The position numbers and the translations under genes were made by a program. A model generated the notes under the pieces. That model did not search any database. It worked only from the letters and a program-made list of their open reading frames with translations, and had not been told where the DNA came from. 64,000 bases of DNA. Source: Paraburkholderia sejongensis (GTDB lineage: Bacteria; Pseudomonadota; Gammaproteobacteria; Burkholderiales; Burkholderiaceae). The stretch's first letter is position 1. The number at the start of each line of letters is the position of its first letter. The DNA is taken from the NCBI RefSeq assembly GCF_020880815.1, contig NZ_JAJITD010000020.1, forward strand, positions 62,001-126,000, in the 5' to 3' direction. This document shows, piece after piece, positions 7,703 through 15,686 of the stretch.

Positions 7703-8887
7703 TCAACGGCCGGCCGACGAAGCCGCCACCGCCGCGCCCTCGGCGAGACGCGCGGCCTCGGGCCGGCGTTGATGCTTGAAGAATTCCCAGATCATCGCGC
7801 TGGCGTCCGGGCCTTTCGACGAATGGAACGGCACCGCGTCATCGCCGCCCGCCCATGCGTGGCCGAGCCCCTGGACCCGGCAGGTCCGCACCACGCGACG
7901 CCCGCTGCGCACATAGTCGCGCATCACCACACCGCCCTTGCGGTCCTCGCGCATCTCGCCGGACTTGCGCGCGCCGCGCGCGTCGATCATCCGGTTCAGG
8001 CGCAGGAACTCGGTAGCCAGTTGCTCGGCGTTGACCGGCGCGACCACGTGATCGGCGTCGCCGTGAATGATGATGGCCGGCATCCCCGGGTATTGGGCGA
8101 CGTCGGTGAGCGCGTCGACGAGTTCGACCGGCTCGCGGCGCGCGCCGCGCCGCATCACGTCCATCGCGGTGATGCCCGAGCGGGCTTCGCCTAAAGCGGG
8201 GCCAGAGTGAAGGGCCACTGCGGCGAAATGCTCCGGATACTTGACGGCAAGCAGCGAACTCAGGCCCGCGCCCGCCGAAATTCCCGCCACGTACACGCGC
8301 TCGGCGTCGAAGCCGTGCTGCGCGACCAGCGCATCGACCAGCGACACCACCGCCCGCGCCTCGGCGCCGCCCGCGCTGTCGCCTGCGTCGTACCAATGCC
8401 AGCAGCGATGCGAGTGCGCGTGCTTTGACTGCTCCGGGTAGACCACCGCGAAGCCGTACCGGTCGGCGAGCAGGTTCATCCGCGTGCCTTCGGCGAATTC
8501 GTCGATGGATTGGGTACAGCCGTGCAGCATCACGACGAGCGGCATCGCCTCATGTGCATGGCCGGCCGGAATGTACAGCCCATACTGCAGATGATTGACG
8601 AGCCGGCCCGGCGCGGCCGGCGCGGAATGGAACGAACGGGTCCACGCGCCGCTCGCCCACGCGGCCGCGCGCGGCCGCACACGTGATTCCCGCGGCGCTT
8701 CGCGTTTCGCGGGCGTGCGCAGCGCGGCGGCCGGCTTCAACGGCCGGGTTTTACTCGATGGTTTGTTGGCGGCGGCGCGAACCGGTCGCGTCGGCGTTCG
8801 CTTCGCGGTTTTTTGCCCGTGTTCGGTCTGAATCGCGAGCAGGCGCTTTAAACCGCGCAGCCAGATTTTCGACAGGCTTTTAGCCAT
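7703..8887 (-). CDS. PHB-depolymerase-family alpha/beta-hydrolase esterase
   Basis: A 394-residue serine hydrolase of the LpqC/PHB depolymerase family, which cleaves polyester or aryl-ester bonds. The N-terminal 90 residues are basic and Ala/Pro-rich, without a clear signal peptide. The hydrolase domain follows: oxyanion segment MLHGCTQSIDEFA (about 120-132), nucleophile S204 in GISAGAG, acid D279 in HGDADHVV and H343 in GLGHAWAGG. The start at 8885-8887 has GAGG 9 nt upstream; an in-frame extension of 23 codons upstream lacks one. Substrate is uncertain: intracellular PHB granules, feruloyl esters or other esters are all possible. A TTGTGCA/TGCACAA palindrome lies in its upstream region. Confidence 0.82.
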   Translation of the reverse strand: MAKSLSKIWLRGLKRLLAIQTEHGQKTAKRTPTRPVRAAANKPSSKTRPLKPAAALRTPAKREAPRESRVRPRAAAWASGAWTRSFHSAPAAPGRLVNHLQYGLYIPAGHAHEAMPLVVMLHGCTQSIDEFAEGTRMNLLADRYGFAVVYPEQSKHAHSHRCWHWYDAGDSAGGAEARAVVSLVDALVAQHGFDAERVYVAGISAGAGLSSLLAVKYPEHFAAVALHSGPALGEARSGITAMDVMRRGARREPVELVDALTDVAQYPGMPAIIIHGDADHVVAPVNAEQLATEFLRLNRMIDARGARKSGEMREDRKGGVVMRDYVRSGRRVVRTCRVQGLGHAWAGGDDAVPFHSSKGPDASAMIWEFFKHQRRPEAARLAEGAAVAASSAGR

Positions 8888-9253
8888 CGGCGATAACCTC
8901 GCAAAAAGGGACAGTGCAGATCGGCGAAAATCACCAGATCGCATAAAGTTGTGCAATGCACAATAACATCATTTTTAGTCCGTTGCTGAAGACCGCTGCC
9001 GTTAGCCAAGCCCGATTTCCGCCGTGGCGAACCTTGTCGCGCCCCCATCGTCCAACTCGCACGATGGCCGTTCGGCAGCCAACATTCAAGGCGATAAAAG
9101 CGTTGCGGGCGACAAGACCGTCAACCGACACCCGTCTATACTGACGGCTAGCCTTCGACCCTGTCGAACCGAGTCGCACCGGCATGCACCGCCGGCCGCG
9201 CGCCGCTTCCCACTCACCCCAAATTCCACGCGACCCGGGTCGCGCTTTTGCCC
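8888..9253. other. Intergenic region between divergent esterase and PAP2 genes
   Basis: This 366-bp gap separates the divergent esterase and PAP2 genes. It must hold both promoters. The only element I can point to is the perfect palindrome at 8949-8963. No additional gene with a family resemblance or ribosome site is visible. Confidence 0.5.
8949..8963. promoter_or_regulatory. TGCA-centred palindrome upstream of the esterase gene
   Basis: A perfect inverted repeat TTGTGCA-A-TGCACAA lies 62 nt before the esterase start. TGCA-rich palindromes are reminiscent of sites bound by the PHA regulator PhaR. Together with a PHB-depolymerase-type gene this suggests, but does not prove, PHB-linked regulation. 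Confidence 0.4.
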
Positions 9254-9958
9254 ATGCCCGATTTACCCATCCATCTGTGGTATTCGATCACCAGCCTCGG
9301 CGGCGCCGGCATGACGCTGCCGCTCGCGCTCGCCATCGCGATCTGGCTGGCGGTCGGTTATTCGTGGAGGCTCTCCGTCTGCTGGCTGGCCCTGCTCGGT
9401 TCGGCGATCGGTATCGTGACCGTCACCAAGCTCGCGTTCCTCGGCTGGGGCGTCGGTATCCGTGAACTCGACTTCACCGGCGTCAGCGGTCATGCGATGT
9501 TGTCCACCTCGGTCTATCCGGTTGCGCTGTTCCTGATGCTGCTGCCCGCGCGGCCCGCGCTGCGGCTGTTCGGGGTGCTGGTGGGGCTCGCCGCCGGTAT
9601 CGCGGTGGGCTTGTCGCGCGTCGTGCTGAGTGCGCATTCGCCGTCCGAAGCGGTGACAGGCTGCCTCGTCGGTGCGCTCGCGGCGCTGGTGTTCGTGCGC
9701 ATCGCGTGGAATGCGGAGCCGGGCCGGCTGTCGGTACTGCCGGTCGCCGTCAGCATGCTGGTGCTGGCAATCGTGATGCACGGCGTGCACGTGCCGACCC
9801 AACGCTGGGTCACCGATATCGCGCTCAAAGTCTCCGGCCACGACCGGCCGTTCATCCGCGCGAAATGGAAGGCCACGGGCGACTTCCGGCCGCAAGCCGC
9901 GCCGCTGTCGCAGACTCTCAACACCCTCGAACCGGTGCCGCGCGCGCCGATCGCCTAA
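9254..9958 (+). CDS. PAP2-family membrane phosphatase
   Basis: A 234-residue inner-membrane protein with about six hydrophobic segments and the type 2 phosphatidic acid phosphatase motifs. SGHAMLST (around residues 80-87) gives the SGH motif, and SRVVLSAHSPSE (about 116-127) gives the SR...H motif whose histidine is the nucleophile. The canonical first motif K......RP is not obvious, so the substrate (undecaprenyl pyrophosphate, phosphatidate or other lipid phosphate) cannot be named. A TTG two codons upstream (9248) is an alternative start. The hydrophilic C-terminal tail is unusual for the smallest PAP2 proteins. Confidence 0.82.
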   Translation: MPDLPIHLWYSITSLGGAGMTLPLALAIAIWLAVGYSWRLSVCWLALLGSAIGIVTVTKLAFLGWGVGIRELDFTGVSGHAMLSTSVYPVALFLMLLPARPALRLFGVLVGLAAGIAVGLSRVVLSAHSPSEAVTGCLVGALAALVFVRIAWNAEPGRLSVLPVAVSMLVLAIVMHGVHVPTQRWVTDIALKVSGHDRPFIRAKWKATGDFRPQAAPLSQTLNTLEPVPRAPIA

Positions 9959-10119
9959 GCGGCCGGGCGGCCGGGCGGGCTGGCCGCCGCTTTCGCGCCG
10001 TCAGCCGGTCTTCTCCCGCTTCCTCCGCCGGTCTTCACCGCTTTCTGCGCGTGCGTGCGCGTCACCCGTCACGCGTTGCGTGGCGCGTGACCAGCCGCCC
10101 TGAATTCTGTCGCGCTCAC

Positions 10120-10143
10120 CGCTATAACCGCGCATATATTACG
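10120..10143 (+). promoter_or_regulatory. Candidate ModE operator before modA
   Basis: CGCTAT-12 nt-ATTACG matches the E. coli ModE box layout (CGTTAT-12 nt-ATAACG) with one change in each half. It lies 52 nt before the modA start. A second CGCTAT complement (ATAGCG) follows at 10144-10149, so the half-sites could also be read with wider spacing. ModE, encoded at 12444-13289, would repress the operon when molybdate is plentiful. Confidence 0.5.
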
Positions 10144-10194
10144 ATAGCGGTTTCACCTCGCAGCTTTGTCCAGCTCAGGCTTTTCAGGTCCTTC

Positions 10195-10968
10195 ATGACA
10201 CTTTCCCGCCGTTTGAAGCAATCCGCGCTGTGCGTTGCGAGCGCCGTCTCCGTTCTCGTCAGCGTGAATGCACACGCCGCTGAACTCGTGGTGTCCGCCG
10301 CCGCCAGCCTGACGAACGCGTTCAAGGCAGTCGGCGACGCGTTCCAGCAGCAGCACCCGGGCACCAAGGTACTGATGAACTTCGGCGCATCCGACGTGCT
10401 GATGCAGCAGATCGTCAAGGGCGCGCCCGCCGACGTGTTCGCGTCGGCGGATCAGAAGGCGATGGACAAAGCCGCCGCGGAAAAAGTCATCGTGCCGGCC
10501 ACGCGACGCGACTTCGCGGCCAATTCGCTGGCGCTGATCGTGCCGGCCGACAGCCGTTTCGCGCCCGCCGGCCTCAACGATCTGACCACGGCCAGCGTGA
10601 AGCGCGTCGCGTTCGGCGATCCGGCTTCGGTGCCGGTCGGCCGCTATACGCAGGGCGCGTTGCAGGCCGCCGGCGTGTGGGATGCGGTGAGCGCGAAGGC
10701 GGTGCTCGCGTCGAACGTGCGCCAGAGCCTCGATTACGTCGCGCGCGGCGAAGTCGACGCCGGCTTCGTGTTCGGCACCGATGCCGCGATCATGCCGGAC
10801 AAGGTCAAGGTCGCGCTGACCGTGCCGACGCAAACCGCGATCACCTACCCGATCGCGCAGGTGGAAGGCAGCCGCCACGCGGCCGACGCGCGGGCGTTCG
10901 TCGATTTCGTGCTGTCGCCGGCCGGCCAGGCGGTGCTCGCGAAGTACGGCTTCAAGCCCGCGCACTGA
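10195..10968 (+). CDS. modA: Molybdate ABC transporter, periplasmic binding protein
   Basis: Binds molybdate (and tungstate) in the periplasm and delivers it to ModB. The 257-residue precursor starts with a signal peptide of about 28 residues ending SVNAHA. The mature protein begins AELVVSAAASLTNAFKAVGD, the ModA hallmark whose serines contact the oxyanion. GASDVLMQQI, then PADVFASADQKAMDKA, FGDPASVPVGRYTQ and YVARGEVDAGFVFGTDA are conserved family segments. The ATG at 10195 is chosen because it yields the signal peptide; the open frame extends much further upstream without support. It is followed by modB (35 nt) and modC. Confidence 0.96.
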   Translation: MTLSRRLKQSALCVASAVSVLVSVNAHAAELVVSAAASLTNAFKAVGDAFQQQHPGTKVLMNFGASDVLMQQIVKGAPADVFASADQKAMDKAAAEKVIVPATRRDFAANSLALIVPADSRFAPAGLNDLTTASVKRVAFGDPASVPVGRYTQGALQAAGVWDAVSAKAVLASNVRQSLDYVARGEVDAGFVFGTDAAIMPDKVKVALTVPTQTAITYPIAQVEGSRHAADARAFVDFVLSPAGQAVLAKYGFKPAH

Positions 10969-11003
10969 TCCACAGCACTGATCCATAGAAGAGGCACACC
11001 GTC

Positions 11004-11678
11004 ATGCAAGAGGCCTGGGTTCCGCTGCTGCTGTCGCTGAAAGTGGCGGGCTGGGCCACCGCGCTCAACCTCGTGCTCGGCGTCGCGGCGGCGCTCGGTC
11101 TGTCGCGCTGGCGCTCCGCGGCGCGCGACGTGATCGATTCGCTGCTGATGCTGCCGCTCGTGCTGCCGCCGACGGTGCTCGGCTACTACCTGCTGGTGCT
11201 GCTCGGCCGACGCGGCGTGATCGGCGCATGGCTCGACCGCTTCGATATCCAGCTCGTGTTCACGTGGCAGGGGGCGGTGATCGCGTCGACGGTGGTCGCG
11301 TTTCCGCTGGTGCTGAAGTCGGCGCGCGCCGCGTTCGAGGGCGTCGATCCGCAGCTGGAGCACGCGGCGCGCACGCTCGGCGTCAGCGAAACCGCGGTGT
11401 TTTTCCGCGTGACGCTGCCGCTCGCCGCGCGCGGCATTCTGGCCGGCGGCCTGCTCGCGTTCGCTCGCGCGCTCGGCGAATTCGGCGCGACGCTGATGAT
11501 CGCTGGCAATCTGCCCGGCCGTACGCAGACGCTGTCGGTCGCGGTGTATTCGGCGGTCCAGGCCGGCGACGACAGCACCGCGAACTTCCTCGTGCTGGTG
11601 ACCTCGGTCGCATGCGTGACGATCCTGCTGCTCGCGGGACGCCTCGTGCCCCAGCACACACTTCTGAGGTCCCGCTGA
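11004..11678 (+). CDS. modB: Molybdate ABC transporter permease
   Basis: A 224-residue inner-membrane permease with about five helices that forms the molybdate channel with ModC. The cytoplasmic coupling loop EHAARTLGVSETAVFFRVTLP matches the EAA motif of binding-protein-dependent permeases, followed by GILAGGLLAFARALGEFGAT, the ModB consensus. GAGG lies 9 nt before the ATG. It ends 1 nt before the modC start codon, so the two are tightly coupled. Confidence 0.96.
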   Translation: MQEAWVPLLLSLKVAGWATALNLVLGVAAALGLSRWRSAARDVIDSLLMLPLVLPPTVLGYYLLVLLGRRGVIGAWLDRFDIQLVFTWQGAVIASTVVAFPLVLKSARAAFEGVDPQLEHAARTLGVSETAVFFRVTLPLAARGILAGGLLAFARALGEFGATLMIAGNLPGRTQTLSVAVYSAVQAGDDSTANFLVLVTSVACVTILLLAGRLVPQHTLLRSR

Positions 11679-11679
11679 A

Positions 11680-12390
11680 ATGCCGCTCAACGTCGCGATC
11701 CGCAAAACCTTCGCCAGCGCCGAGCGGCGCTTCACACTCGACGTCGCGTTCAGCGCGAACACCCAGCGGCTCGTGCTGTTCGGGCCGTCCGGCGCGGGCA
11801 AAAGTCTGACCTTGCAGGCGATCGCCGGGCTGCTGCGACCCGACGAAGGGTCGATCACGCTGCACGGCGCCACGCTGTTCGACGCCGCGAGCGGCATCGA
11901 CCTGACGCCGCAGGCGCGCAAGATCGCCTATCTGTTTCAGGACTACGCGCTGTTTCCGCATCTGAACGTGCGCCAGAACATCGGCTTCGGCCTGCGCCAG
12001 GGCTGGTTCAATCCGGGCGCGCGCGGCGCGCATCCGCAGGTCGATTACTGGCTCGATGCGCTGGAGTTGCGCGGCGTCGCGGGTAATCATCCGGCGCAGC
12101 TGTCCGGCGGGCAGAAGCAACGGGTCGCGCTGGCGCGCGCGCTGATTTCGCAACCGCGTCTGCTGCTGCTCGACGAACCGTTTTCCGCGCTCGACAGCGC
12201 GTTGCGCCAGCGCATGCGGCGCGAGCTGTCGGACCTGCAAACGCGGCTCGATATTCCGATGGTGCTGATCACGCACGATCCCGACGATGTCGCCGCGTTC
12301 GGCGATCAGGTCGTGCAGGTCAACGACGGCCAGGTGCGTGAAGATCAGCCGTTCGCGGGTTATGCGCGCAGCGAGGCCTCGCCGCGTTGA
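11680..12390 (+). CDS. modC: Molybdate ABC transporter ATPase, short form
   Basis: The ATP-hydrolysing subunit of ModABC. Walker A is GPSGAGKS (residues about 34-41), the Q-loop is in AYLFQDYALFPHLNV, the signature is LSGGQKQR, Walker B is LLLLDEPFSALD, and the switch histidine is in LITHDPDD. At 236 residues it ends just after the ATPase domain and lacks the roughly 100-residue C-terminal molybdate-binding (Mop/TOBE) domain of full-length ModC. The frame closes with a normal stop, so this looks like a true short form rather than a truncation by frameshift. GAGG lies in the last modB codons. Confidence 0.93.
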   Translation: MPLNVAIRKTFASAERRFTLDVAFSANTQRLVLFGPSGAGKSLTLQAIAGLLRPDEGSITLHGATLFDAASGIDLTPQARKIAYLFQDYALFPHLNVRQNIGFGLRQGWFNPGARGAHPQVDYWLDALELRGVAGNHPAQLSGGQKQRVALARALISQPRLLLLDEPFSALDSALRQRMRRELSDLQTRLDIPMVLITHDPDDVAAFGDQVVQVNDGQVREDQPFAGYARSEASPR

Positions 12391-12443
12391 GTGGGGGCTG
12401 TCCGCAGGCTGGACAGGCGCCCGTTCAATGCCGCGGGCAGCGC

Positions 12444-13289
12444 TCAATCCTTCACACCAAGTATCACGCTCGATGCCTTGAACGCCGCGACCGCGCTCAC
12501 GCCTTGCCGCAGGCCGAGCGTATCGACGCTCTCATTGGTGACGACCGCGGTGATCACCGCGCCGCCTTCGAGATCTAGCGCCACCTCCGCGTTCACCGCG
12601 CCGTGCTTCACGCTCTGCACGATGCCGCGCAACTGATTGCGCGCGGACAGCTTGAGCGGCACGCCGTCGTCGCGCTCGACCAGCAGCACGACCCACGACG
12701 CCTTGATCAGCGCAAACGCCGCGACGCCTTCGGCGAGCCCGAGCGCCTCGGTGCTCTCGTGCGTGACCACCGCGACGATGGTCTGGCCGCCGGGCAGCGC
12801 GAGCGACACTTCGTCGTTGACGGTGCCGCGCGTGAGCGCCGACACCTTGCCGTAGAACTGATTGCGCGCGCTCGTTTTCACACCGATCCGGCCGATCAGA
12901 TCCCAGTCGTTCGCAAAGCCCTCGATCGCCGCGCCCGCGCGTTCGAGAAAGCGCCGATGCTCGCGCTCGACCGCGCGAAACGTGTCGATCAGCTTGAGCG
13001 CGCGCGGCGTCAACGTGGTGCCCCCGCCGCCCTTGCCGCCGGTCAGCCGCACCACGAGCGGCTCGCCGGCGAGGTTGTTCATCGTATCGATGGCATCCCA
13101 CGCGCCCTTGTAGCTCATCCCGACCGCCTTCGCCGCGCTCGTGATCGAGCCTGTGTCGCCGATCGCCGCGAGCAGCGCGATGCGCGCCGCGCCGCCGAGC
13201 GTCTGCGTGCCGGCCTGGAACCAGACGGAGCCGCCGAGTTCGAGGGGGTCGTGGGGCTGGTCGGTGGGGTCGGTTGCTTCGGTGGTCAT
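12444..13289 (-). CDS. modE: Molybdate-responsive regulator ModE
   Basis: A 281-residue transcription factor: an N-terminal LysR-like winged helix (residues about 30-110; GSITSAAKAVGMSYKGAWDA and the GGKGGGGTTLT wing) followed by two Mop repeats that bind molybdate. The repeats start KTSARNQFYGKVSAL and KLSARNQLRGIVQSV and each ends in a V..IKAS or V..FKAS stretch. It should repress modABC when loaded with molybdate and may act on molybdoenzyme genes. It converges on modC (53-nt gap). The ATG at 13287-13289 gives the family-typical N-terminus; the long upstream open frame is not supported. Confidence 0.95.
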   Translation of the reverse strand: MTTEATDPTDQPHDPLELGGSVWFQAGTQTLGGAARIALLAAIGDTGSITSAAKAVGMSYKGAWDAIDTMNNLAGEPLVVRLTGGKGGGGTTLTPRALKLIDTFRAVEREHRRFLERAGAAIEGFANDWDLIGRIGVKTSARNQFYGKVSALTRGTVNDEVSLALPGGQTIVAVVTHESTEALGLAEGVAAFALIKASWVVLLVERDDGVPLKLSARNQLRGIVQSVKHGAVNAEVALDLEGGAVITAVVTNESVDTLGLRQGVSAVAAFKASSVILGVKD

Positions 13290-13516
13290 GATTGGAGCGC
13301 TCGGGGGCTTGGGGACTGTGGCTGGGCGAACAGGGGGCGGATCATTATAGCGACGCGATACCGGGCGGCTGCGGGCTCCGGCCGGCGATGAACGATCCGT
13401 CGTTGCCGCGCCGGCTACCTTCATGATCGTCCAAAGATCGCCGACAATCAGCAGGAATCCGAGTCGCTCAGGAGTACGGCCGACCCCCGGCAGTGCCCGA
13501 GTCTGGAGGTTGCGCA

Positions 13517-13765
13517 ATGTCACCTAAGCATGACTACTGGTTTGCGGCCAAACGCTATGGCTGGGGTTGGGGCTTGCCTGTGCGTTGGCAGGGGTGGGCG
13601 ACGCTGACTGCGTATTTGGTGCTGCTCGGCGTGGTCGTTTTTGGGTTTCGACCTGCTGGACATCCGTTCGCGTTCGCGGTGCTGGTTGGGGTGCTTACCG
13701 CCGCGTTCGTGGCGGTTTGCTGGATAAAGGGGGAGCCGGCTCGGTGGCGGTGGGGGAAGGATTAG
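13517..13765 (+). CDS. Small tryptophan-rich membrane protein, unknown
   Basis: An 82-residue protein with an aromatic N-terminus (SPKHDYWFAAKRYGWGWGLP) and two hydrophobic helices, about residues 27-45 and 50-68, ending in a basic tail. GGAGG lies 7 nt before the ATG, which makes translation likely. I do not recognise a named family with certainty; similar short proteins with a YGWGWG stretch occur widely in proteobacteria as uncharacterised membrane proteins. It is convergent with the VOC gene. Confidence 0.65.
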   Translation: MSPKHDYWFAAKRYGWGWGLPVRWQGWATLTAYLVLLGVVVFGFRPAGHPFAFAVLVGVLTAAFVAVCWIKGEPARWRWGKD

Positions 13766-13782
13766 AGATCAACGGCCAAAAC

Positions 13783-14205
13783 TCAGTCCTCCGGAACAAA
13801 CGCGGGATTGAACACAACCTCCCACAGATGCCCATCGGGATCCTGAAAATACCCGGCATAGCCGCCCCAAAAAGTCTTCCCCGCGGCCTTCACGAGCCGT
13901 GCTCCCGCAGCGACCGCTTGCTGCATCACCTGATCGACTTCCTCCGTACTGCCAACGTTATGACCGATGGTGAACTCGGTCGCGCTGCGTGCGGAGACCG
14001 GCAAGCCGGCATCGTGCGCAATGTCGGCGCGGGCGAAGAGCGCCAGCTTCAGTCCCGCCTGAAGATCGAAGAACGCAACCGCGCCGTGTTCGAATTCCGT
14101 TCCGATGATGCCCTCGGTCGCCAACCCCAAGTCGTCCCGGTAAAACTGCAGGGCCCGCTCCAGATCGTCTACACCGATGGTCAGCACACTGATTCTGGGT
14201 TTCAT
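13783..14205 (-). CDS. VOC (glyoxalase/dioxygenase) superfamily protein
   Basis: A 140-residue protein with two beta-alpha-beta-beta-beta repeats of the vicinal oxygen chelate fold: ISVLTIGVDDLERALQFYRD at the N-terminus and AAGKTFWGGYAGYFQDPDGH plus LWEVVFNP at the C-terminus. The terminal glutamate in LWEV is the usual metal ligand of the family. Substrate cannot be deduced; VOC proteins of this length include lyases and antibiotic-resistance proteins. AAGGTGA stands 7 nt before the ATG at 14203-14205. It lies between the small membrane gene and the porin, the latter on the same strand upstream. Confidence 0.82.
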   Translation of the reverse strand: MKPRISVLTIGVDDLERALQFYRDDLGLATEGIIGTEFEHGAVAFFDLQAGLKLALFARADIAHDAGLPVSARSATEFTIGHNVGSTEEVDQVMQQAVAAGARLVKAAGKTFWGGYAGYFQDPDGHLWEVVFNPAFVPED

Positions 14206-14354
14206 TCGGTCACCTTTCATGGAATCACGGAGATTGTCCAACCATAGCAGTGCGACGAGGGAATCGTCTTGCTGGTTACCAGATCGACCTACGCGCCGCA
14301 AACCCAGCGCTATCCTGGTGAGCGCGCACCAGGCTACTTGCGGCGATCCCGATC

Positions 14355-15539
14355 CTAGAACCGGTGCCGCAACCCGGCGACCACTCCCACCTGAACTGTA
14401 CGGCCTTCGCCGCCGGGCCCAAGCACGTTGAGCGCCACGGTGTCGGCGTCCGCGGCCGCGCGCTGATAAAGCACGGAGACGTGCAAGTCGGTCCGCTTCG
14501 ACAACAGATACATCGCGCCGAGATCCAGTTGATGCCATTGGGGATGATCGCCGCGCGCGAACGCTTTCGCGCCGGTGCCCACGAAGCCCGAGCCATCCGT
14601 GAAGATGTACCCCGCGCCGAGCATCAGCGCCGGCGTGACGTAATAACGCGTGTTGATTTCGTAGTTGCGCACGCCGAGGCTTCCAGCGCCGGCGTAATCG
14701 AGCAACGTGTCGGTGAACACGAAGTTGAACACGGCGTGCTGCGTTGCATAGCTGATCGCAGCACCATAGACGTTCTGACGGGTCACAAATCCGGTGTTGT
14801 AGAAGATGCTAGTAGCGTTCGTGTACTCGCCGCCGACGGCACCACCCGGGTTGCTGCCCGAAGTCGACGATGAAGGGTTATCCAGATGCAGCCACGTTAG
14901 CGCCGCCTGCCACCCGTTCGACTTCCACGAAAGGCCCAAGCTGTACGCGCGATTATTCGCGAAGCCCATGTCCGGTGCGCCGCCCGCCTGATTGCTGAAC
15001 GCGTAGATCGCGCCCGCGCGCAGACCCTCGATCGGGGACACCTGGTACTTCACCGTGTTGTCGAGCCGGAAGGTGTCGAAGGTGTTGTCGACGTCGCCGA
15101 TATGGGCGCCATAGATGCTGCCGAAGGTCTGCCACGCGAGGAACGGCGACAGATAGTCATAGCTGATGTCGTATTGCCGACCGAGCGTAACGCGTCCGAA
15201 GCGCTCCGAGTCGAGTCCGACGAACGCCTGGCGACCGAACATCCGGCCGCCTTGCAGTGCCGCTCCCGTCAAGCCGCTGAAACCGTTTTCGAGCGTGAAG
15301 ACAGCGCGCGTGCCGCCGCCGAGGTCTTCAATGCCCGTCAAGCCAAAACGGTCGCCGGCGCCGAAGCCGGTCACGGCCGACACACGGCTCGCGCCCGCCG
15401 CGCTGATGCTCGACGCCGCGGTGTTCGTGTAGGCGATGCCGGTGTCCACGATCCCATACAACGCGATCGAGCTTTGCGCATGAACGCATTGCGTTGCCGC
15501 GGCCCAAAGCAGGCCCGCGACGGCAAGAGTCTTCCACAT
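14355..15539 (-). CDS. Gram-negative outer-membrane porin (OmpC-like)
   Basis: A 394-residue trimeric-porin family protein. Signal peptide residues 1-21 end in CVHA. The mature protein begins QSSIALYGIVDTGIAYT, the betaproteobacterial porin start. Internal landmarks are SRFGLTG-like GDRFGLTGIEDLGGG, FTLENGF, RQAFVGL and GRQYD. It ends in the terminal aromatic VVAGLRHRF needed for BAM recognition. GGAGA precedes the ATG. It follows the MFS transporter gene by 147 nt on the same strand, separated by a 26-bp perfect palindrome, and probably supplies outer-membrane entry for the substrate of the neighbouring hydrolase and transporter. Confidence 0.93.
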   Translation of the reverse strand: MWKTLAVAGLLWAAATQCVHAQSSIALYGIVDTGIAYTNTAASSISAAGASRVSAVTGFGAGDRFGLTGIEDLGGGTRAVFTLENGFSGLTGAALQGGRMFGRQAFVGLDSERFGRVTLGRQYDISYDYLSPFLAWQTFGSIYGAHIGDVDNTFDTFRLDNTVKYQVSPIEGLRAGAIYAFSNQAGGAPDMGFANNRAYSLGLSWKSNGWQAALTWLHLDNPSSSTSGSNPGGAVGGEYTNATSIFYNTGFVTRQNVYGAAISYATQHAVFNFVFTDTLLDYAGAGSLGVRNYEINTRYYVTPALMLGAGYIFTDGSGFVGTGAKAFARGDHPQWHQLDLGAMYLLSKRTDLHVSVLYQRAAADADTVALNVLGPGGEGRTVQVGVVAGLRHRF

Positions 15540-15581
15540 GAATGTCTCCGGTTTGCTGTTGTTAGATGGCGCGCGGGCGCA

Positions 15582-15607
15582 CGGAGCTTTCCGTACGGAA
15601 AGCTCCG
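15582..15607. repeat. 26-bp perfect palindrome between MFS and porin genes
   Basis: The sequence CGGAGCTTTCCGT is followed directly by its exact reverse complement. Read on the minus strand it lies 79 nt after the MFS stop codon and 43 nt before the porin start. No T-tract follows in that direction, so it is not a textbook terminator. It could be an mRNA hairpin that sets the relative amount of porin and transporter, or an operator. Confidence 0.6.
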
Positions 15608-15686
15608 GCGATGCAATTTCATGCGTGGTTTGGAAGGAAGTGAACGCGCGCCGTTTTCCACGTCGCGCTTCGCCGCGCTTCGTACG

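Noticed and set aside
12398..12416. Small hairpin CTGTCC/GGACAG between convergent modC and modE
   Set aside because: Only six base pairs with no T-tract; not enough to call a terminator.
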